NCBI RefSeq assembly: GCF_900105115.1
Contig: NZ_FNRV01000001.1
Coordinates: forward strand, 4,572,501 to 4,636,500
Length of the DNA: 64,000 nt
From: Pseudomonas mohnii
GTDB lineage: Bacteria > Pseudomonadota > Gammaproteobacteria > Pseudomonadales > Pseudomonadaceae
Reading direction: 5' to 3'
Shown here: positions 9,715 to 21,570 of the stretch, one piece after another
How positions within the stretch are numbered: the first letter of the stretch is position 1
Layout: each line of letters begins with the position of its first letter
The notes under the pieces: model-generated
Told to the model about the DNA's origin: nothing
Seen by the model: the letters and a program-made list of their open reading frames with translations, nothing else
The model's database searches: none
Translations under genes and position numbers: made by a program

Positions 9715-10102
9715 CGGAGTAATCCTTATTGTGTGGGCCGAAAAAAGGCGGCCAGCCGGTGGATCAAATATTCTGGGGGTAAGGCGTGAGACGAGGCACC
9801 GCGATCAGCCCGGCAGTCGTGCACTGACAAGGCACAGGCTGCGGTGCTGGCGAAGCTGAATGAGGGTGTGAGGAGTTTTCATGCCTTCAACCCTAACCGC
9901 GGGGGAGAAAGATGGCAAGCAGTCGAAAAAAATTGAGAGGAATACTCGTGTCTATGTATTTATCGAGATTTTATTGTGCTGAATGGTACTGTTTGTTCAG
10001 TTGCTTGCGCAGGGTTTGAGTGATGCGCAATCGAGGATTTTGGCATCGGGCTGTGCCCGTGCAGCTATGCTTATGGCCTCGACTGACAAGCAGGAGTCGG
10101 CG
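9715..10102. other. Leader/intergenic region upstream of leuA
   Basis: A 388-bp stretch between leuA and the divergent unknown gene. It holds the candidate leader peptide (9805-9882), complementary 7-mers at 9796-9802 and 9841-9847 that could form a long-range stem in the leuA leader RNA, and A/T-rich DNA (9925-9985) where the divergent promoters presumably lie. I could not pick clear -35/-10 boxes. Confidence 0.5.
9805..9882 (-). CDS. Candidate leu leader peptide upstream of leuA
   Basis: A 25-codon ORF with its own Shine-Dalgarno (GAAGG) starts at 9882 and ends 90 bp before leuA on the same strand. It begins MKTPHTLIQL and ends CLVSARLPG, with five leucines among 25 residues. The RNA around it can pair with itself: GCACCGC inside the ORF is complementary to GCGGTGC just after its stop codon. 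This is the layout expected of ribosome-mediated attenuation, as in classical leucine operon leaders, but leucine codons are not consecutive and no perfect U-tailed terminator follows. Expression is unproven. Confidence 0.5.
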   Translation of the reverse strand: MKTPHTLIQLRQHRSLCLVSARLPG

Positions 10103-10459
10103 ATGAACGAGTCCGATTGGAAGCTCTATTGCGTGCTGCGTCCGGTCGCCCATGAGCGGATGTGCGTGCGGATCATGGCGGATGTCGAAAAGACAGTGCT
10201 GGATAAAAACCTCTCACCTTATGAGCGGATAGAGGCGAGCGAGGAATTGCTCCAGGCCGGTCAAAAGGAGTTGTACTGGGCGTTTGGGGTGTTCAGGTTT
10301 TCGCGGCATGAAGCGCGTTCTCACTTGCTCGGGCTATGCGCCCGTGAGCTGGTCACGGCTGAAGAGCTGACCGGGTTCTCGGAGGAAACCCGGGAATGGA
10401 TCAAGCACTGCCTGGCCGACCGGGAAGCCCACGGGATAGAGGACCTGGACGCTGAGTAA
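10103..10459 (+). CDS. Hypothetical protein, 118 aa
   Basis: I do not recognise a named family. Start ATG 10103 is preceded by CAGGAG with ideal spacing; the frame stays open further upstream but without a ribosome site. The protein is soluble, mostly helical and charged, with no signal peptide or membrane segment. The N-terminal half contains three cysteines and arginine-rich stretches (RPVAHERMCVRIM); the C-terminus is acidic (HGIEDLDAE). It stands alone between leuA and a minus-strand peptidase gene. Codon use looks like that of its neighbours, so it is probably a real genus-level gene. Confidence 0.7.
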   Translation: MNESDWKLYCVLRPVAHERMCVRIMADVEKTVLDKNLSPYERIEASEELLQAGQKELYWAFGVFRFSRHEARSHLLGLCARELVTAEELTGFSEETREWIKHCLADREAHGIEDLDAE

Positions 10460-10511
10460 GCGGCGCCGGTGATGCCGTCATCGCGAGCGGACCGGCCGCA
10501 CCGCCGCCAGC

Positions 10512-11333
10512 TTAAGGCTGAAACGCCCCGATGAAAATTGCCGGATCTACCCGCGCGTCGTTCAGGCTGACGTTCCAGTGCATATGCGGCCCGGTCGCCC
10601 GACCGGTCGAGCCGACCTTGCCGACCACATCACCACGCGCCAATGGCTGACCGACCTTCACATCGATTTTCGACATGTGGCAGAACATGCTGATGAAGCC
10701 TTGGCCATGGTCGACAAACACCGTGTTGCCGTTGAAGAAATAATTGCCGATCAGAATCACCTTGCCAGCGGCCGGGGTTTTGATCGGTGTACCAGCCGGC
10801 ACCGCGAAGTCCAGGCCTGCGTGGGGATTGCGCTCTTCACCGTTGAAGAACCGGCGCACCCCGAACTTGCTCGACAGCGGCCCGTTGACCGGTTTGTCCA
10901 ACAGCAGGTTGCTGGGGGTATTCGGGCTGAACGTGCGATAGGCGGCAATCTGCTCTGCCAGCTCGCGTTCTATGCGCTTGAGATTCTCCGGGTCAGGGTT
11001 GACCTGCTGCGTGTTCTTCAAGGTGATGCGTTGTTCCGGGTATTTTTTCTGGCCCACGGTGAAGTTCAGCGTACGGCCGCCGCTGCTGATGGACTGGGCG
11101 CCCGGTTTAACAGTCAGCGGTACGCCGACGATGGCCAGCCAATTGTTCTGCTCCTTGACCACCAGTACCGGTTTGCCCTGATAGCTGGCTTTCGGCGCTT
11201 GCGCTGAGGTGCCCAGATCCACCACCGCGACGCCGCCCGGCACCGGCTTGTTCAACAGGCGGGTGATATAGCTGTCGGCGTGGGCGTTCAGGGTCAGGCA
11301 CAGCAATAGCAGAGAAGCTAAAAGGCGCGGCAT
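10512..11333 (-). CDS. Periplasmic M23 (LytM-type) metallopeptidase
   Basis: Zinc peptidase or regulator acting on peptidoglycan. The 273-residue protein has a signal peptide (about residues 1-19, ending NAHA), a beta-rich N-terminal domain and a C-terminal peptidase_M23 domain. The zinc ligands of an active enzyme are all present: H171 and D175 (HAGLDFAVPAG) and H250/H252 (GPHMHW), so it is likely catalytic rather than an EnvC-like activator. It lies 3 bp after xseA on the minus strand, suggesting one transcript. The substrate is probably peptide cross-links of cell-wall peptidoglycan. Confidence 0.92.
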   Translation of the reverse strand: MPRLLASLLLLCLTLNAHADSYITRLLNKPVPGGVAVVDLGTSAQAPKASYQGKPVLVVKEQNNWLAIVGVPLTVKPGAQSISSGGRTLNFTVGQKKYPEQRITLKNTQQVNPDPENLKRIERELAEQIAAYRTFSPNTPSNLLLDKPVNGPLSSKFGVRRFFNGEERNPHAGLDFAVPAGTPIKTPAAGKVILIGNYFFNGNTVFVDHGQGFISMFCHMSKIDVKVGQPLARGDVVGKVGSTGRATGPHMHWNVSLNDARVDPAIFIGAFQP

Positions 11334-11336
11334 GGA

Positions 11337-12716
11337 TCAATCCAGTAATGAAAGGGTGACAGGCGTCAGGTGATTGTCTTCAACCCGCACTTGCAGTTCG
11401 CCTTCGCCCAGTTTGGCTTTCAGACGTTGACCGTTATGGGTTTGCGCGGCGTTGCGAATCGCGTTGCCGCGCTCGTCGAGCAAAATGCTGTAACCGCGGC
11501 CCAGCGTCGCCAGGGGGCTGACCACATGCAGTGTCTGCATTTGGCTTTGCAACTGCAGGCGACGGTTTTTCAGCCCCTCGCGGATGGCGCGGGGCAGGCG
11601 TTCGGCGAGACTGTCGAGGCGCTGGCGCAACAACGCCAGTTGCCGACCGGGATGTTGCCCCGCCAGGCGGGTTTCCAGGCGGATCAGCCGTTCACGGCGA
11701 GTGTTGAGGCTGCGTTCAAAGGCGCGGCGCATGCGCATGTCCAGATCATCCAGGCGTTGCGCTTGCTGGCGCAGGCGCTCACCCGGATGGCGCAGTCGCC
11801 GGGAGATGCCTTCCAGACGCAAGCGGTCGCGCATCAAACGGTCGCGCATGCGCATCACCAACCGTCGGTGCAGGCTTTCGACCCGGCGGACCAGATCGCT
11901 GGAGTCCGGTGCGAGCAGTTCAGCGGCGGCGGATGGGGTCGGGGCGCGAACGTCGGCGACGAAGTCACTGATCGACACATCGGTTTCATGGCCGACGGCG
12001 CTGACGATCGGCGTTACGCAGGCATCCACCGCGCGGGCCACTGCTTCTTCGTTGAAGCACCAGAGGTCTTCCAGCGAGCCGCCACCTCGGGCCAGGATCA
12101 AGGCGTCGAAGCCGCGGGCATCGGCCAGTTTCAGCGCGCGAACAATTTGCGCGGTGGCTTCGCGGCCCTGAACGGCCGTAGGGATCAGCGTCAGTTGTAT
12201 CTGAGGTGCGCGACGGCGGAACACGCTGATGATGTCGCGGATCACCGCGCCGGTGGGTGAACTGATGATGCCGATCCGTTGTGGATGGGCCGGCAGCGGT
12301 ACCTTGCGCTCGGCACTGAACAGGCCTTCGGCGCTGAGTTTTTCCTTCAGTGCATCGAAGGCCAGCCGCAACGCGCCATCGCCCGCAGGTTCCACGGTGT
12401 CGAGGATCAGTTGGTAGTCCCCGCGCCCCTCGAACAGCGAGACCTTGCCGCGTACCTTGACCGCCAGGCCATCCTTCAATGCTTGTCGCACTCGCGCAGC
12501 GTTCTGCCGGAACAGTGCGCAACGCACCTGGGCGCCGCTGTCCTTGAGCGTGAAGTACACGTGGCCGGATGCCGGACGGGCCAGGTTGGAGATTTCGCCT
12601 TCGACCCAGATGTTGCTGAACACGTCTTCGAGCAACACCCGTGCACGGCCGTTGAGCTGGCTGACGGTCAGGACTTCACGGTCCAGGCCAAGTCTTGCAA
12701 AGGGATCTTTAATCAT
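11337..12716 (-). CDS. xseA: Exodeoxyribonuclease VII large subunit
   Basis: Catalytic subunit of the single-strand-specific exonuclease VII. Order of domains: an N-terminal OB fold (about residues 10-110, GEISNLARPASGHVYF), a central catalytic region with the conserved GIISSPTGAVIRDI, ARGGGSLEDLW and SAVGHETDVSISD stretches, a long Arg-rich coiled coil, and a short C-terminal segment with TLGRGYSIL. Start ATG 12716 gives 459 residues, the pseudomonad norm; a second in-frame ATG at 12725 would add three residues. The M23 peptidase gene follows almost without gap. Confidence 0.96.
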   Translation of the reverse strand: MIKDPFARLGLDREVLTVSQLNGRARVLLEDVFSNIWVEGEISNLARPASGHVYFTLKDSGAQVRCALFRQNAARVRQALKDGLAVKVRGKVSLFEGRGDYQLILDTVEPAGDGALRLAFDALKEKLSAEGLFSAERKVPLPAHPQRIGIISSPTGAVIRDIISVFRRRAPQIQLTLIPTAVQGREATAQIVRALKLADARGFDALILARGGGSLEDLWCFNEEAVARAVDACVTPIVSAVGHETDVSISDFVADVRAPTPSAAAELLAPDSSDLVRRVESLHRRLVMRMRDRLMRDRLRLEGISRRLRHPGERLRQQAQRLDDLDMRMRRAFERSLNTRRERLIRLETRLAGQHPGRQLALLRQRLDSLAERLPRAIREGLKNRRLQLQSQMQTLHVVSPLATLGRGYSILLDERGNAIRNAAQTHNGQRLKAKLGEGELQVRVEDNHLTPVTLSLLD

Positions 12717-12784
12717 GGGGCGCATGATAAAGGCATTCGGTGACCAATCTCTATGACCCCGCACAAATCAGTTGTTGGAAGCTG

Positions 12785-12879
12785 TTTGTGGAGTGAGCTG
12801 GCTCGCGAAAGCAGTCCGGCAGGCGATATCGTCGGTGAAAATCAAGACGCCATCGCGAGCAGGCACGCTTCCACACAGG
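12785..12879. repeat. Degenerate REPIN
   Basis: Inverted pair of decayed REP sequences (GTGGAGTGAGCTGGCTCGCG on the left, CATCGCGAGCAGGCACGCTT on the right) between xseA and the 129-aa gene. It coincides with a point where gene order departs from that of P. aeruginosa. Confidence 0.65.
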
Positions 12880-12898
12880 CGCGCTTGGCGCAGGTTGT

Positions 12899-13288
12899 TC
12901 AATCGTTGTACTGGCTCAGCAACCGTTCCATCCGCGCATTCAAGCGGCGTTTGATTTCGGTTTCGATGTGCGGCGCGAAGTCGTCGATCACGTCCTGCAT
13001 GATCAATTGCGCGGCGGCACGCAGTTCGCTGTCGAGGTACAGCAGGGCGTCGGCGCCCTTGCTGGCGCTCGGTGCCGGCTCGGCGGCTGGCGCGGGCGCT
13101 TTCGGTTCGACGGTCGGCGCGGGGGCGCTGACGGTATCGAACAGCATCGGAATCTGTTCCTGTTCACCTTCTTCGACCGTGTCGGTCAGCAGCGGTGGTT
13201 GCAGGTTGTCATCGCCGAGCAGTTGGCGGATCGACTCAAGGTCGTCCAGCAGGTGCACGGACTTTTGCAGCGGTTTTGGAGTGTCCAT
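12899..13288 (-). CDS. Hypothetical protein next to holC, 129 aa
   Basis: Unnamed conserved pseudomonad protein; I recall its orthologue in the same position after holC in P. aeruginosa. The N-terminal third is helical and charged (TPKPLQKSVHLLDDLESI), the middle is a low-complexity Ala/Pro linker (SAPAPTVEPKAPAPAAEP), and the C-terminus is a predicted amphipathic helix ending RLNARMERLLSQYND. No signal peptide or membrane segment. It starts 8 bp after holC, so it is co-transcribed with the polymerase subunit; whether it works with it is unknown. Confidence 0.75.
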   Translation of the reverse strand: MDTPKPLQKSVHLLDDLESIRQLLGDDNLQPPLLTDTVEEGEQEQIPMLFDTVSAPAPTVEPKAPAPAAEPAPSASKGADALLYLDSELRAAAQLIMQDVIDDFAPHIETEIKRRLNARMERLLSQYND

Positions 13289-13296
13289 CGGAATGC

Positions 13297-13725
13297 TCAG
13301 AGTCGCTGTAAACGGTGATCTTGCAGAGGATAGCCCTGTTCGCGGTAGAAACGGAAACTCTCCCGCGCGGCCTGGCGTATCACCGGGTCTTCCACCACCA
13401 CTTCTGCCACGCGGGCAAAGCGCTGGGCAAAGGCCGGCACTTTCAGGTCGAGATTGACCAGCAGATCCTGGTGCTGACCGCAGTCTTCGCCAAGACCCAG
13501 GACGATCAGGCTGTCCGGTTCGCTTTCGGCAGGGCCGTGGGGCACGAAACTCTCGCCTTTGAACGCCCATAAGCGTGCGTCGAGATCGTCGCGTTGGGAG
13601 GCGTCGCTGCAATGCAGGTAGATGCGGTGCCCCATGCGCCAGGCTTTCTCAGTGAGCTTGCAGGCGAAATCCAGGCGTGCCGAAGGATCGGCGCTGGGCA
13701 GGATATAGAAGTCGACTTTGGTCAT
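13297..13725 (-). CDS. holC: DNA polymerase III subunit chi
   Basis: Chi subunit of the clamp-loader complex, which links the replicase to single-strand binding protein. 142 residues, normal length. Recognised from the N-terminal KVDFYILPSADP, the central WAFKGESFVPHG and the C-terminal FRFYREQGYPLQDHRLQRL. Located 59 bp downstream of pepA on the same strand, the standard arrangement in gamma-proteobacteria. Confidence 0.93.
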   Translation of the reverse strand: MTKVDFYILPSADPSARLDFACKLTEKAWRMGHRIYLHCSDASQRDDLDARLWAFKGESFVPHGPAESEPDSLIVLGLGEDCGQHQDLLVNLDLKVPAFAQRFARVAEVVVEDPVIRQAARESFRFYREQGYPLQDHRLQRL

Positions 13726-13784
13726 TGCGGTTCCTGAGCCGGGGCGGCGTCACTGGCAAGCAACGCCGCCCGGGATCATCGGTT

Positions 13785-16803
<3,019 letters not shown>

Positions 16804-16811
<8 letters not shown>

Positions 16812-17865
16812 GCTCGACCGCTACATTGGTAGCAGCGTGCTCATTGCGATCCTGGCTGTGCTGGGAATCATCCTTGGGCTGGCAACGTTGTTTGCGTTCA
16901 TCGATGAAATGGGCGAGATCAGTGATACCTACACCCTGGCCGATGTCGCGAGTTATGTACTGCTGACTGCACCGCGCCGTCTTTACGACATGTTGCCGAT
17001 GGCGGCGCTGATCGGTTGCCTGATCGGCCTCGGCAGCCTGGCCAGCAACAGCGAGTTGACCATCATGCGCGCGGCCGGCGTGTCGATCGGCCGAATCGTC
17101 TGGGCGGTCATGAAGCCCATGCTGGTGCTGATGCTTGCCGGCGTGCTGATCGGCGAGTATGTCGCCCCCGCCAGTGAAAACCTCGCGCAAGCCAATCGTT
17201 CGCTGGCCCAGGGCAGTGGTGACGCGCAAAGTGCCAAGCACGGCATGTGGCACCGTCAGGGCGATGAGTTCATCCACATCAACTCCGTTCAGCCCAATGG
17301 CATTTTGTACGGTGTGACCCGTTATCGCTTTGACGCCGAGCGGCACATGTTGTCGGCCAGCTTCGCCAAGCGCGCAGACTTCGACAAGGAGCACTGGCAG
17401 CTGACCGATATCACCACCACGCTGTTCCACGATAAAAGCTCTGAGGTGGTGACTGCCCCTGTGGAGCGCTGGAACGTGGCATTGAGCCCGCAATTGCTCA
17501 ATACCGTGGTGATGACACCCGAGTCGTTGTCGATCAGCGGTCTGTGGGGGTATATCCACTATCTGGCGGACCAGGGCTTGAACAATGGTCGTTACTGGCT
17601 GGCATTTTGGGTCAAGGTGTTGCAACCGTTGGTCACTGCCGCGCTGGTGCTGATGGCGATTTCCTTCATTTTCGGCCCGTTGCGTTCGGTGACCCTCGGT
17701 CAGCGGGTGTTTACCGGCGTGCTGGTGGGGTTCACTTTCCGCATTGCCCAGGATTTGCTGGGCCCTTCGAGCCTGGTGTTCGGTTTCTCGCCGCTGTTTG
17801 CGGTGCTGGTGCCGGCCGGTACCTGCGCCCTGGCCGGGCTGTGGTTGTTGCGTCGCGCCGGTTGA
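16804..17865 (+). CDS. lptG: LPS export ABC transporter permease LptG
   Basis: Partner permease of LptF in the LptB2FG transporter. 353 residues with the same layout: N-terminal membrane segments (YIGSSVLIAILAVLGIILGL and following), a large periplasmic beta-jellyroll (residues about 130-270) and three C-terminal membrane segments. Start GTG 16804 lies inside the end of lptF, an 8-bp overlap typical of translational coupling for a 1:1 complex. A strong terminator follows at 17896. Confidence 0.95.
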
Positions 17866-17895
17866 TGGCGGGGCGTTCCCGGCTTCTTTGGTCAT

Positions 17896-17931
17896 AAAAA
17901 ACGCCCCTGTCGCAAGACCGGGGCGTTTTTG
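17896..17931 (+). terminator. Rho-independent terminator after lptG
   Basis: AAAAACGCCCC stem with GGGGCGTTTTT across a TGTCGCAAGACC loop, ending in a T run, 30 bp past the lptG stop. Confidence 0.88.
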
Positions 17932-17954
17932 TACTGGCCGTCTGACCTGCGAAC

Positions 17955-17984
17955 GTGACGCTAGCGCCGTGGATCAGGTACAAT
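17955..17984 (+). promoter_or_regulatory. Possible promoter for lepA operon
   Basis: GTGACG (17955-17960), an 18-bp spacer, then TACAAT (17979-17984), directly after the lptG terminator and 52 bp before the lepA start. Confidence 0.45.
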
Positions 17985-18036
17985 TCCCGGCTATTTTTCG
18001 GCGGGCTATGCCTGCAGCCTTTTTGAGTGTTGATCC

Positions 18037-19836
18037 GTGAGTGATTTGAGTCATATCCGCAATTTCTCCATCATCGCCCACATTGACCATGGCAAGTCGA
18101 CGCTGGCCGATCGCTTCATCCAGATGTGCGGCGGCCTGGCCGAGCGTGAAATGGAAGCGCAGGTCCTCGACTCCATGGACCTTGAGCGTGAACGCGGCAT
18201 CACCATCAAGGCGCATAGCGTTACCCTGTATTACAAGGCCCGTGATGGCATCACCTATCAATTGAACTTCATTGATACCCCCGGCCACGTTGACTTCACC
18301 TACGAAGTCAGCCGCTCGCTGGCGGCCTGTGAAGGCGCGTTGCTGGTGGTCGATGCCGGTCAGGGTGTCGAGGCACAGTCGGTAGCCAACTGCTACACGG
18401 CGATCGAGCAGGGCCTGGAAGTGATGCCGGTGCTGAACAAGATCGACCTGCCACAGGCCGATCCGGACCGCGTTAAAGAAGAAATCGAAAAAATCATCGG
18501 CATCGATGCCACCGACGCGGTCACTTGCAGTGCCAAGACCGGTCTGGGCGTCGATGAAGTGCTCGAGCGCCTGGTCACCACCATTCCGGCGCCAACCGGC
18601 AACATCGAAGATCCGCTGCAAGCGTTGATCATCGACTCCTGGTTCGACAACTACCTGGGCGTTGTGTCCCTGGTGCGCGTACGCCATGGCCGTGTGAAGA
18701 AAGGCGACAAGATTCTGGTCAAGTCCACCGGCAAGATCCACCTGGTGGACAGCGTCGGTGTCTTCAATCCCAAACACACCGCTACCGTTGACCTGAAAGC
18801 CGGTGAAGTGGGCTTCATCATCGCCGGCATCAAGGACATTCACGGTGCGCCAGTGGGTGACACCCTGACCTTGAGCTCGACGCCGGACGTCGATGTGCTG
18901 CCAGGTTTCAAACGCATTCAGCCTCAGGTGTATGCCGGTCTGTTCCCGGTCAGCTCCGACGATTTCGAAGACTTCCGCGAGGCGCTGCAAAAGCTCACGC
19001 TGAACGACTCGTCGCTGCAATACACCCCGGAAAGCTCCGATGCCCTGGGCTTCGGCTTCCGTTGCGGTTTCCTTGGCATGCTGCACATGGAAATCATCCA
19101 GGAGCGCCTGGAGCGCGAATACGACCTGGACCTGATCACCACCGCGCCGACGGTAATTTTCGAGCTGCTGCTCAAGTCCGGCGAAACGATCTACGTCGAT
19201 AACCCGTCGAAGCTGCCGGACCTGTCTTCCATCGAAGACATGCGCGAGCCGATCGTGCGGGCCAATATTCTTGTGCCGCAGGAGCACCTGGGCAACGTCA
19301 TTACCCTGTGCATCGAGAAACGCGGCATTCAGCACGACATGCTGTTCCTCGGTACCCAGGTCCAGGTGACCTACGACCTGCCGATGAACGAAGTGGTCCT
19401 GGACTTCTTCGACCGCCTGAAGTCCACCAGTCGCGGCTATGCTTCGCTGGATTACCATTTCGACCGTTACCAATCGGCTAATCTGGTGAAACTGGATGTG
19501 CTGATCAACGGCGACAAGGTCGACGCCCTGGCGCTGATCGTGCACAAGGACAATGCGCACTACAAAGGTCGCCAGTTGACCGAGAAGATGAAAGAGCTGA
19601 TTCCGCGGCAGATGTTCGACGTGGCAATCCAGGCCGCCATTGGCGGTCAGATTGTGGCGCGGACAACCGTCAAGGCACTCAGAAAGAACGTATTGGCCAA
19701 ATGCTACGGCGGTGACGTTAGCCGTAAGAAAAAACTGCTGGAAAAGCAAAAGGCCGGTAAAAAACGCATGAAGCAGGTCGGTAACGTGGAAATTCCACAA
19801 GAAGCCTTCCTTGCAGTGCTCAGGTTGGATAGTTAG
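18037..19836 (+). CDS. lepA: Elongation factor 4 (LepA)
   Basis: Translational GTPase that acts on the ribosome (back-translocation or initiation-phase roles are discussed in the literature). 599 residues. G1 is [14 protein letters not shown]3 DTPGHVD and G4 NKIDLP; EF-G-like domains II, III and V and the LepA-specific C-terminal domain follow (ends [18 protein letters not shown]). Start GTG 18037. It is followed after 5 bp by lepB, the long-known lepA-lepB arrangement. Confidence 0.97.
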   Translation: MSDLSHIRNFSIIAHIDHGKSTLADRFIQMCGGLAEREMEAQVLDSMDLERERGITIKAHSVTLYYKARDGITYQLNFIDTPGHVDFTYEVSRSLAACEGALLVVDAGQGVEAQSVANCYTAIEQGLEVMPVLNKIDLPQADPDRVKEEIEKIIGIDATDAVTCSAKTGLGVDEVLERLVTTIPAPTGNIEDPLQALIIDSWFDNYLGVVSLVRVRHGRVKKGDKILVKSTGKIHLVDSVGVFNPKHTATVDLKAGEVGFIIAGIKDIHGAPVGDTLTLSSTPDVDVLPGFKRIQPQVYAGLFPVSSDDFEDFREALQKLTLNDSSLQYTPESSDALGFGFRCGFLGMLHMEIIQERLEREYDLDLITTAPTVIFELLLKSGETIYVDNPSKLPDLSSIEDMREPIVRANILVPQEHLGNVITLCIEKRGIQHDMLFLGTQVQVTYDLPMNEVVLDFFDRLKSTSRGYASLDYHFDRYQSANLVKLDVLINGDKVDALALIVHKDNAHYKGRQLTEKMKELIPRQMFDVAIQAAIGGQIVARTTVKALRKNVLAKCYGGDVSRKKKLLEKQKAGKKRMKQVGNVEIPQEAFLAVLRLDS

Positions 19837-19841
19837 GTCCT

Positions 19842-20696
19842 ATGTCACTAAATTTCCCGCTGTTGCTGGTCATCGCCGTATTCGTCTGCGGCTTGTTGGC
19901 GTTGCTCGATCTGCTTTTCCTGGCGCCGCGTCGGCGTGCCGCCATTGCCTCCTATCAGGGCAGCGTGAGCCAGCCTGATGTGATGGTGGTCGAGAAGCTG
20001 AACAAAGAACCGCTGCTGGTCGAATACGGCAAGTCGTTCTTCCCGGTGTTGTTCATCGTGCTGGTGCTGCGTTCGTTCCTGGTGGAACCGTTCCAGATCC
20101 CTTCCGGCTCGATGAAACCGACCCTGGACGTCGGCGATTTCATCCTGGTGAGCAAGTTTTCCTACGGGATCCGCTTGCCGGTGATCGACAAGAAAGTCAT
20201 CGAAGTCGGTGAGCCACAACGCGGCGATGTGATGGTGTTCCGCTATCCGAGCGATCCAAACGTCAACTACATCAAGCGTGTAGTCGGTCTGCCGGGTGAT
20301 CAGGTTCGTTACACCGTTGACAAGCGCCTGTTCGTCAACGGTGAATCGATCGCCGAGCAACTGGTCGGCTCCGAGCCGGGCACCTTGGGGAGCGCCGAGC
20401 TCTACAAGGAAAAACTCGGCACCGCCGAGCACCTGATCCGCAAGGAAATGAGTCGTTACCGTGCTACGCCGGACCGTTCATGGACCGTACCTGCCGGGCA
20501 CTACTTCATGATGGGCGACAACCGCGACAATTCGAACGACAGTCGTTACTGGGATGATCCGAACATTCCCAAGGATCTGCTGGGCATGGTTCCCGACAAG
20601 AATATCGTCGGCAAGGCCTTTGCAGTCTGGATGAGCTGGCCGGAACCCAAACTCAGTCACCTGCCGAATTTCTCGCGGGTTGGCCTGATCAAGTAA
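19842..20696 (+). CDS. lepB: Signal peptidase I
   Basis: Inner-membrane Ser/Lys protease that removes signal peptides from secreted proteins. 284 residues with two N-terminal membrane segments (residues about 4-27 and 66-80). The catalytic serine is S90 in IPSGSMKPTL and the general-base lysine is K145 in YIKRVVGLPGD; the box E motif MGDNRDNSNDSR is intact. Start ATG 19842 lies 5 bp after the lepA stop. Next comes a small ORF instead of the DUF4845 gene I expect between lepB and rnc. Confidence 0.96.
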   Translation: MSLNFPLLLVIAVFVCGLLALLDLLFLAPRRRAAIASYQGSVSQPDVMVVEKLNKEPLLVEYGKSFFPVLFIVLVLRSFLVEPFQIPSGSMKPTLDVGDFILVSKFSYGIRLPVIDKKVIEVGEPQRGDVMVFRYPSDPNVNYIKRVVGLPGDQVRYTVDKRLFVNGESIAEQLVGSEPGTLGSAELYKEKLGTAEHLIRKEMSRYRATPDRSWTVPAGHYFMMGDNRDNSNDSRYWDDPNIPKDLLGMVPDKNIVGKAFAVWMSWPEPKLSHLPNFSRVGLIK

Positions 20697-20703
20697 TCAA
20701 ACA

Positions 20704-20726
20704 CGGCGCTGTTGAACACAGCGCCG
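20704..20726 (+). promoter_or_regulatory. Hairpin in lepB-rnc intergenic RNA
   Basis: Perfect 9-bp stem (CGGCGCTGT with ACAGCGCCG) and a 5-nt loop, with no T run after it. The loop-proximal TTGAACACAGCG recurs at 20795-20806. It could be an RNase-processing or stability element; RNase III genes are often controlled by cleavage of their own leader. Confidence 0.45.
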
Positions 20727-20764
20727 AATGCATTTCTGGAGTCGACACAATCGACGCCGGCAGC

Positions 20765-20884
20765 ATGAAAACAACGATATTCAGGACGTTATTTTTGAAC
20801 ACAGCGTTAATTGTCCCAAGCCTGCGCCGAACCCCGGCGATGGCGGTGGAATCCAACCACGAACTCAGCGTGGGTAAACCGTGA
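20765..20884 (+). CDS. Candidate 39-aa small ORF coupled to rnc
   Basis: Reads from ATG 20765 ([18 protein letters not shown]...) to a TGA whose bases overlap the GTG start of rnc (GTGA at 20881-20884). The N-terminus is basic then hydrophobic, like a short membrane or signal segment. There is no strong Shine-Dalgarno sequence. The overlap with the rnc start suggests it may serve as a translational coupling leader. It is not recognisable as a piece of DUF4845, the family I recall at this position. Confidence 0.35.
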   Translation: MKTTIFRTLFLNTALIVPSLRRTPAMAVESNHELSVGKP

Positions 20885-21570
20885 GCGTCTCTTTAAGCCG
20901 TCTCGAGCGTCAGCTCGGCTACACCTTCAAGGATCAGGAACTGATGGTCCTGGCCCTGACTCACCGCAGCTTTGCCGGGCGCAACAACGAGCGCCTGGAG
21001 TTCCTCGGTGATGCCATTCTCAACTTCGTGGCTGGCGAGGCATTGTTCGATCGCTTCCCGCTGGCCCGCGAAGGCCAGTTGTCGCGTTTGCGTGCCCGTC
21101 TGGTGAAGGGTGAGACCCTGGCCGTACTGGCCCGTGGTTTCGATCTGGGCGAATACCTGCGCCTGGGCTCCGGCGAATTGAAGAGCGGCGGTTTCCGTCG
21201 CGAGTCGATTCTGGCCGATGCCCTGGAAGCGCTCATTGGTGCGATCTACCTCGATGCCGGCATGGAAGTGGCGCGCGAACGCGTGCTGGCCTGGCTGGCC
21301 GGCGAGTTCGAAGGCCTGACACTGGTCGACACCAACAAGGATCCAAAAACCCGCCTGCAGGAGTTTCTGCAGTCCCGTGGTTGCGAGCTGCCGCGTTACG
21401 AAGTGGTGGATATCCAGGGTGAGCCGCATTGCCGGACGTTCTTCGTCGAATGCGAAATCACCTTACTGAATGAAAAAAGCCGAGGTCAGGGTGTGAGCCG
21501 TCGCATTGCCGAACAGGTAGCGGCCGCCGCAGCACTGATTGCCCTGGGTGTGGAGAATGGCAATGACTGA
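20881..21570 (+). CDS. rnc: Ribonuclease III
   Basis: Double-strand-specific endoribonuclease that processes rRNA precursors and some mRNAs. 229 residues: an N-terminal RNase III domain with the signature [12 protein letters not shown] and the second acidic cluster in [14 protein letters not shown], followed by a C-terminal dsRNA-binding domain ([12 protein letters not shown]..., ending [17 protein letters not shown]). The start GTG at 20881 overlaps the stop of a candidate small ORF. It overlaps era by 8 bp, the classical rnc-era coupling. Confidence 0.96.
   Translation: MSVSLSRLERQLGYTFKDQELMVLALTHRSFAGRNNERLEFLGDAILNFVAGEALFDRFPLAREGQLSRLRARLVKGETLAVLARGFDLGEYLRLGSGELKSGGFRRESILADALEALIGAIYLDAGMEVARERVLAWLAGEFEGLTLVDTNKDPKTRLQEFLQSRGCELPRYEVVDIQGEPHCRTFFVECEITLLNEKSRGQGVSRRIAEQVAAAAALIALGVENGND

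Noticed and set aside
17974..19800. Long minus-strand frame opposite lepA
   Set aside because: Shadow of lepA with no homology and no start signal; the same applies to minus-strand frames opposite der, hisS, guaB and guaA.
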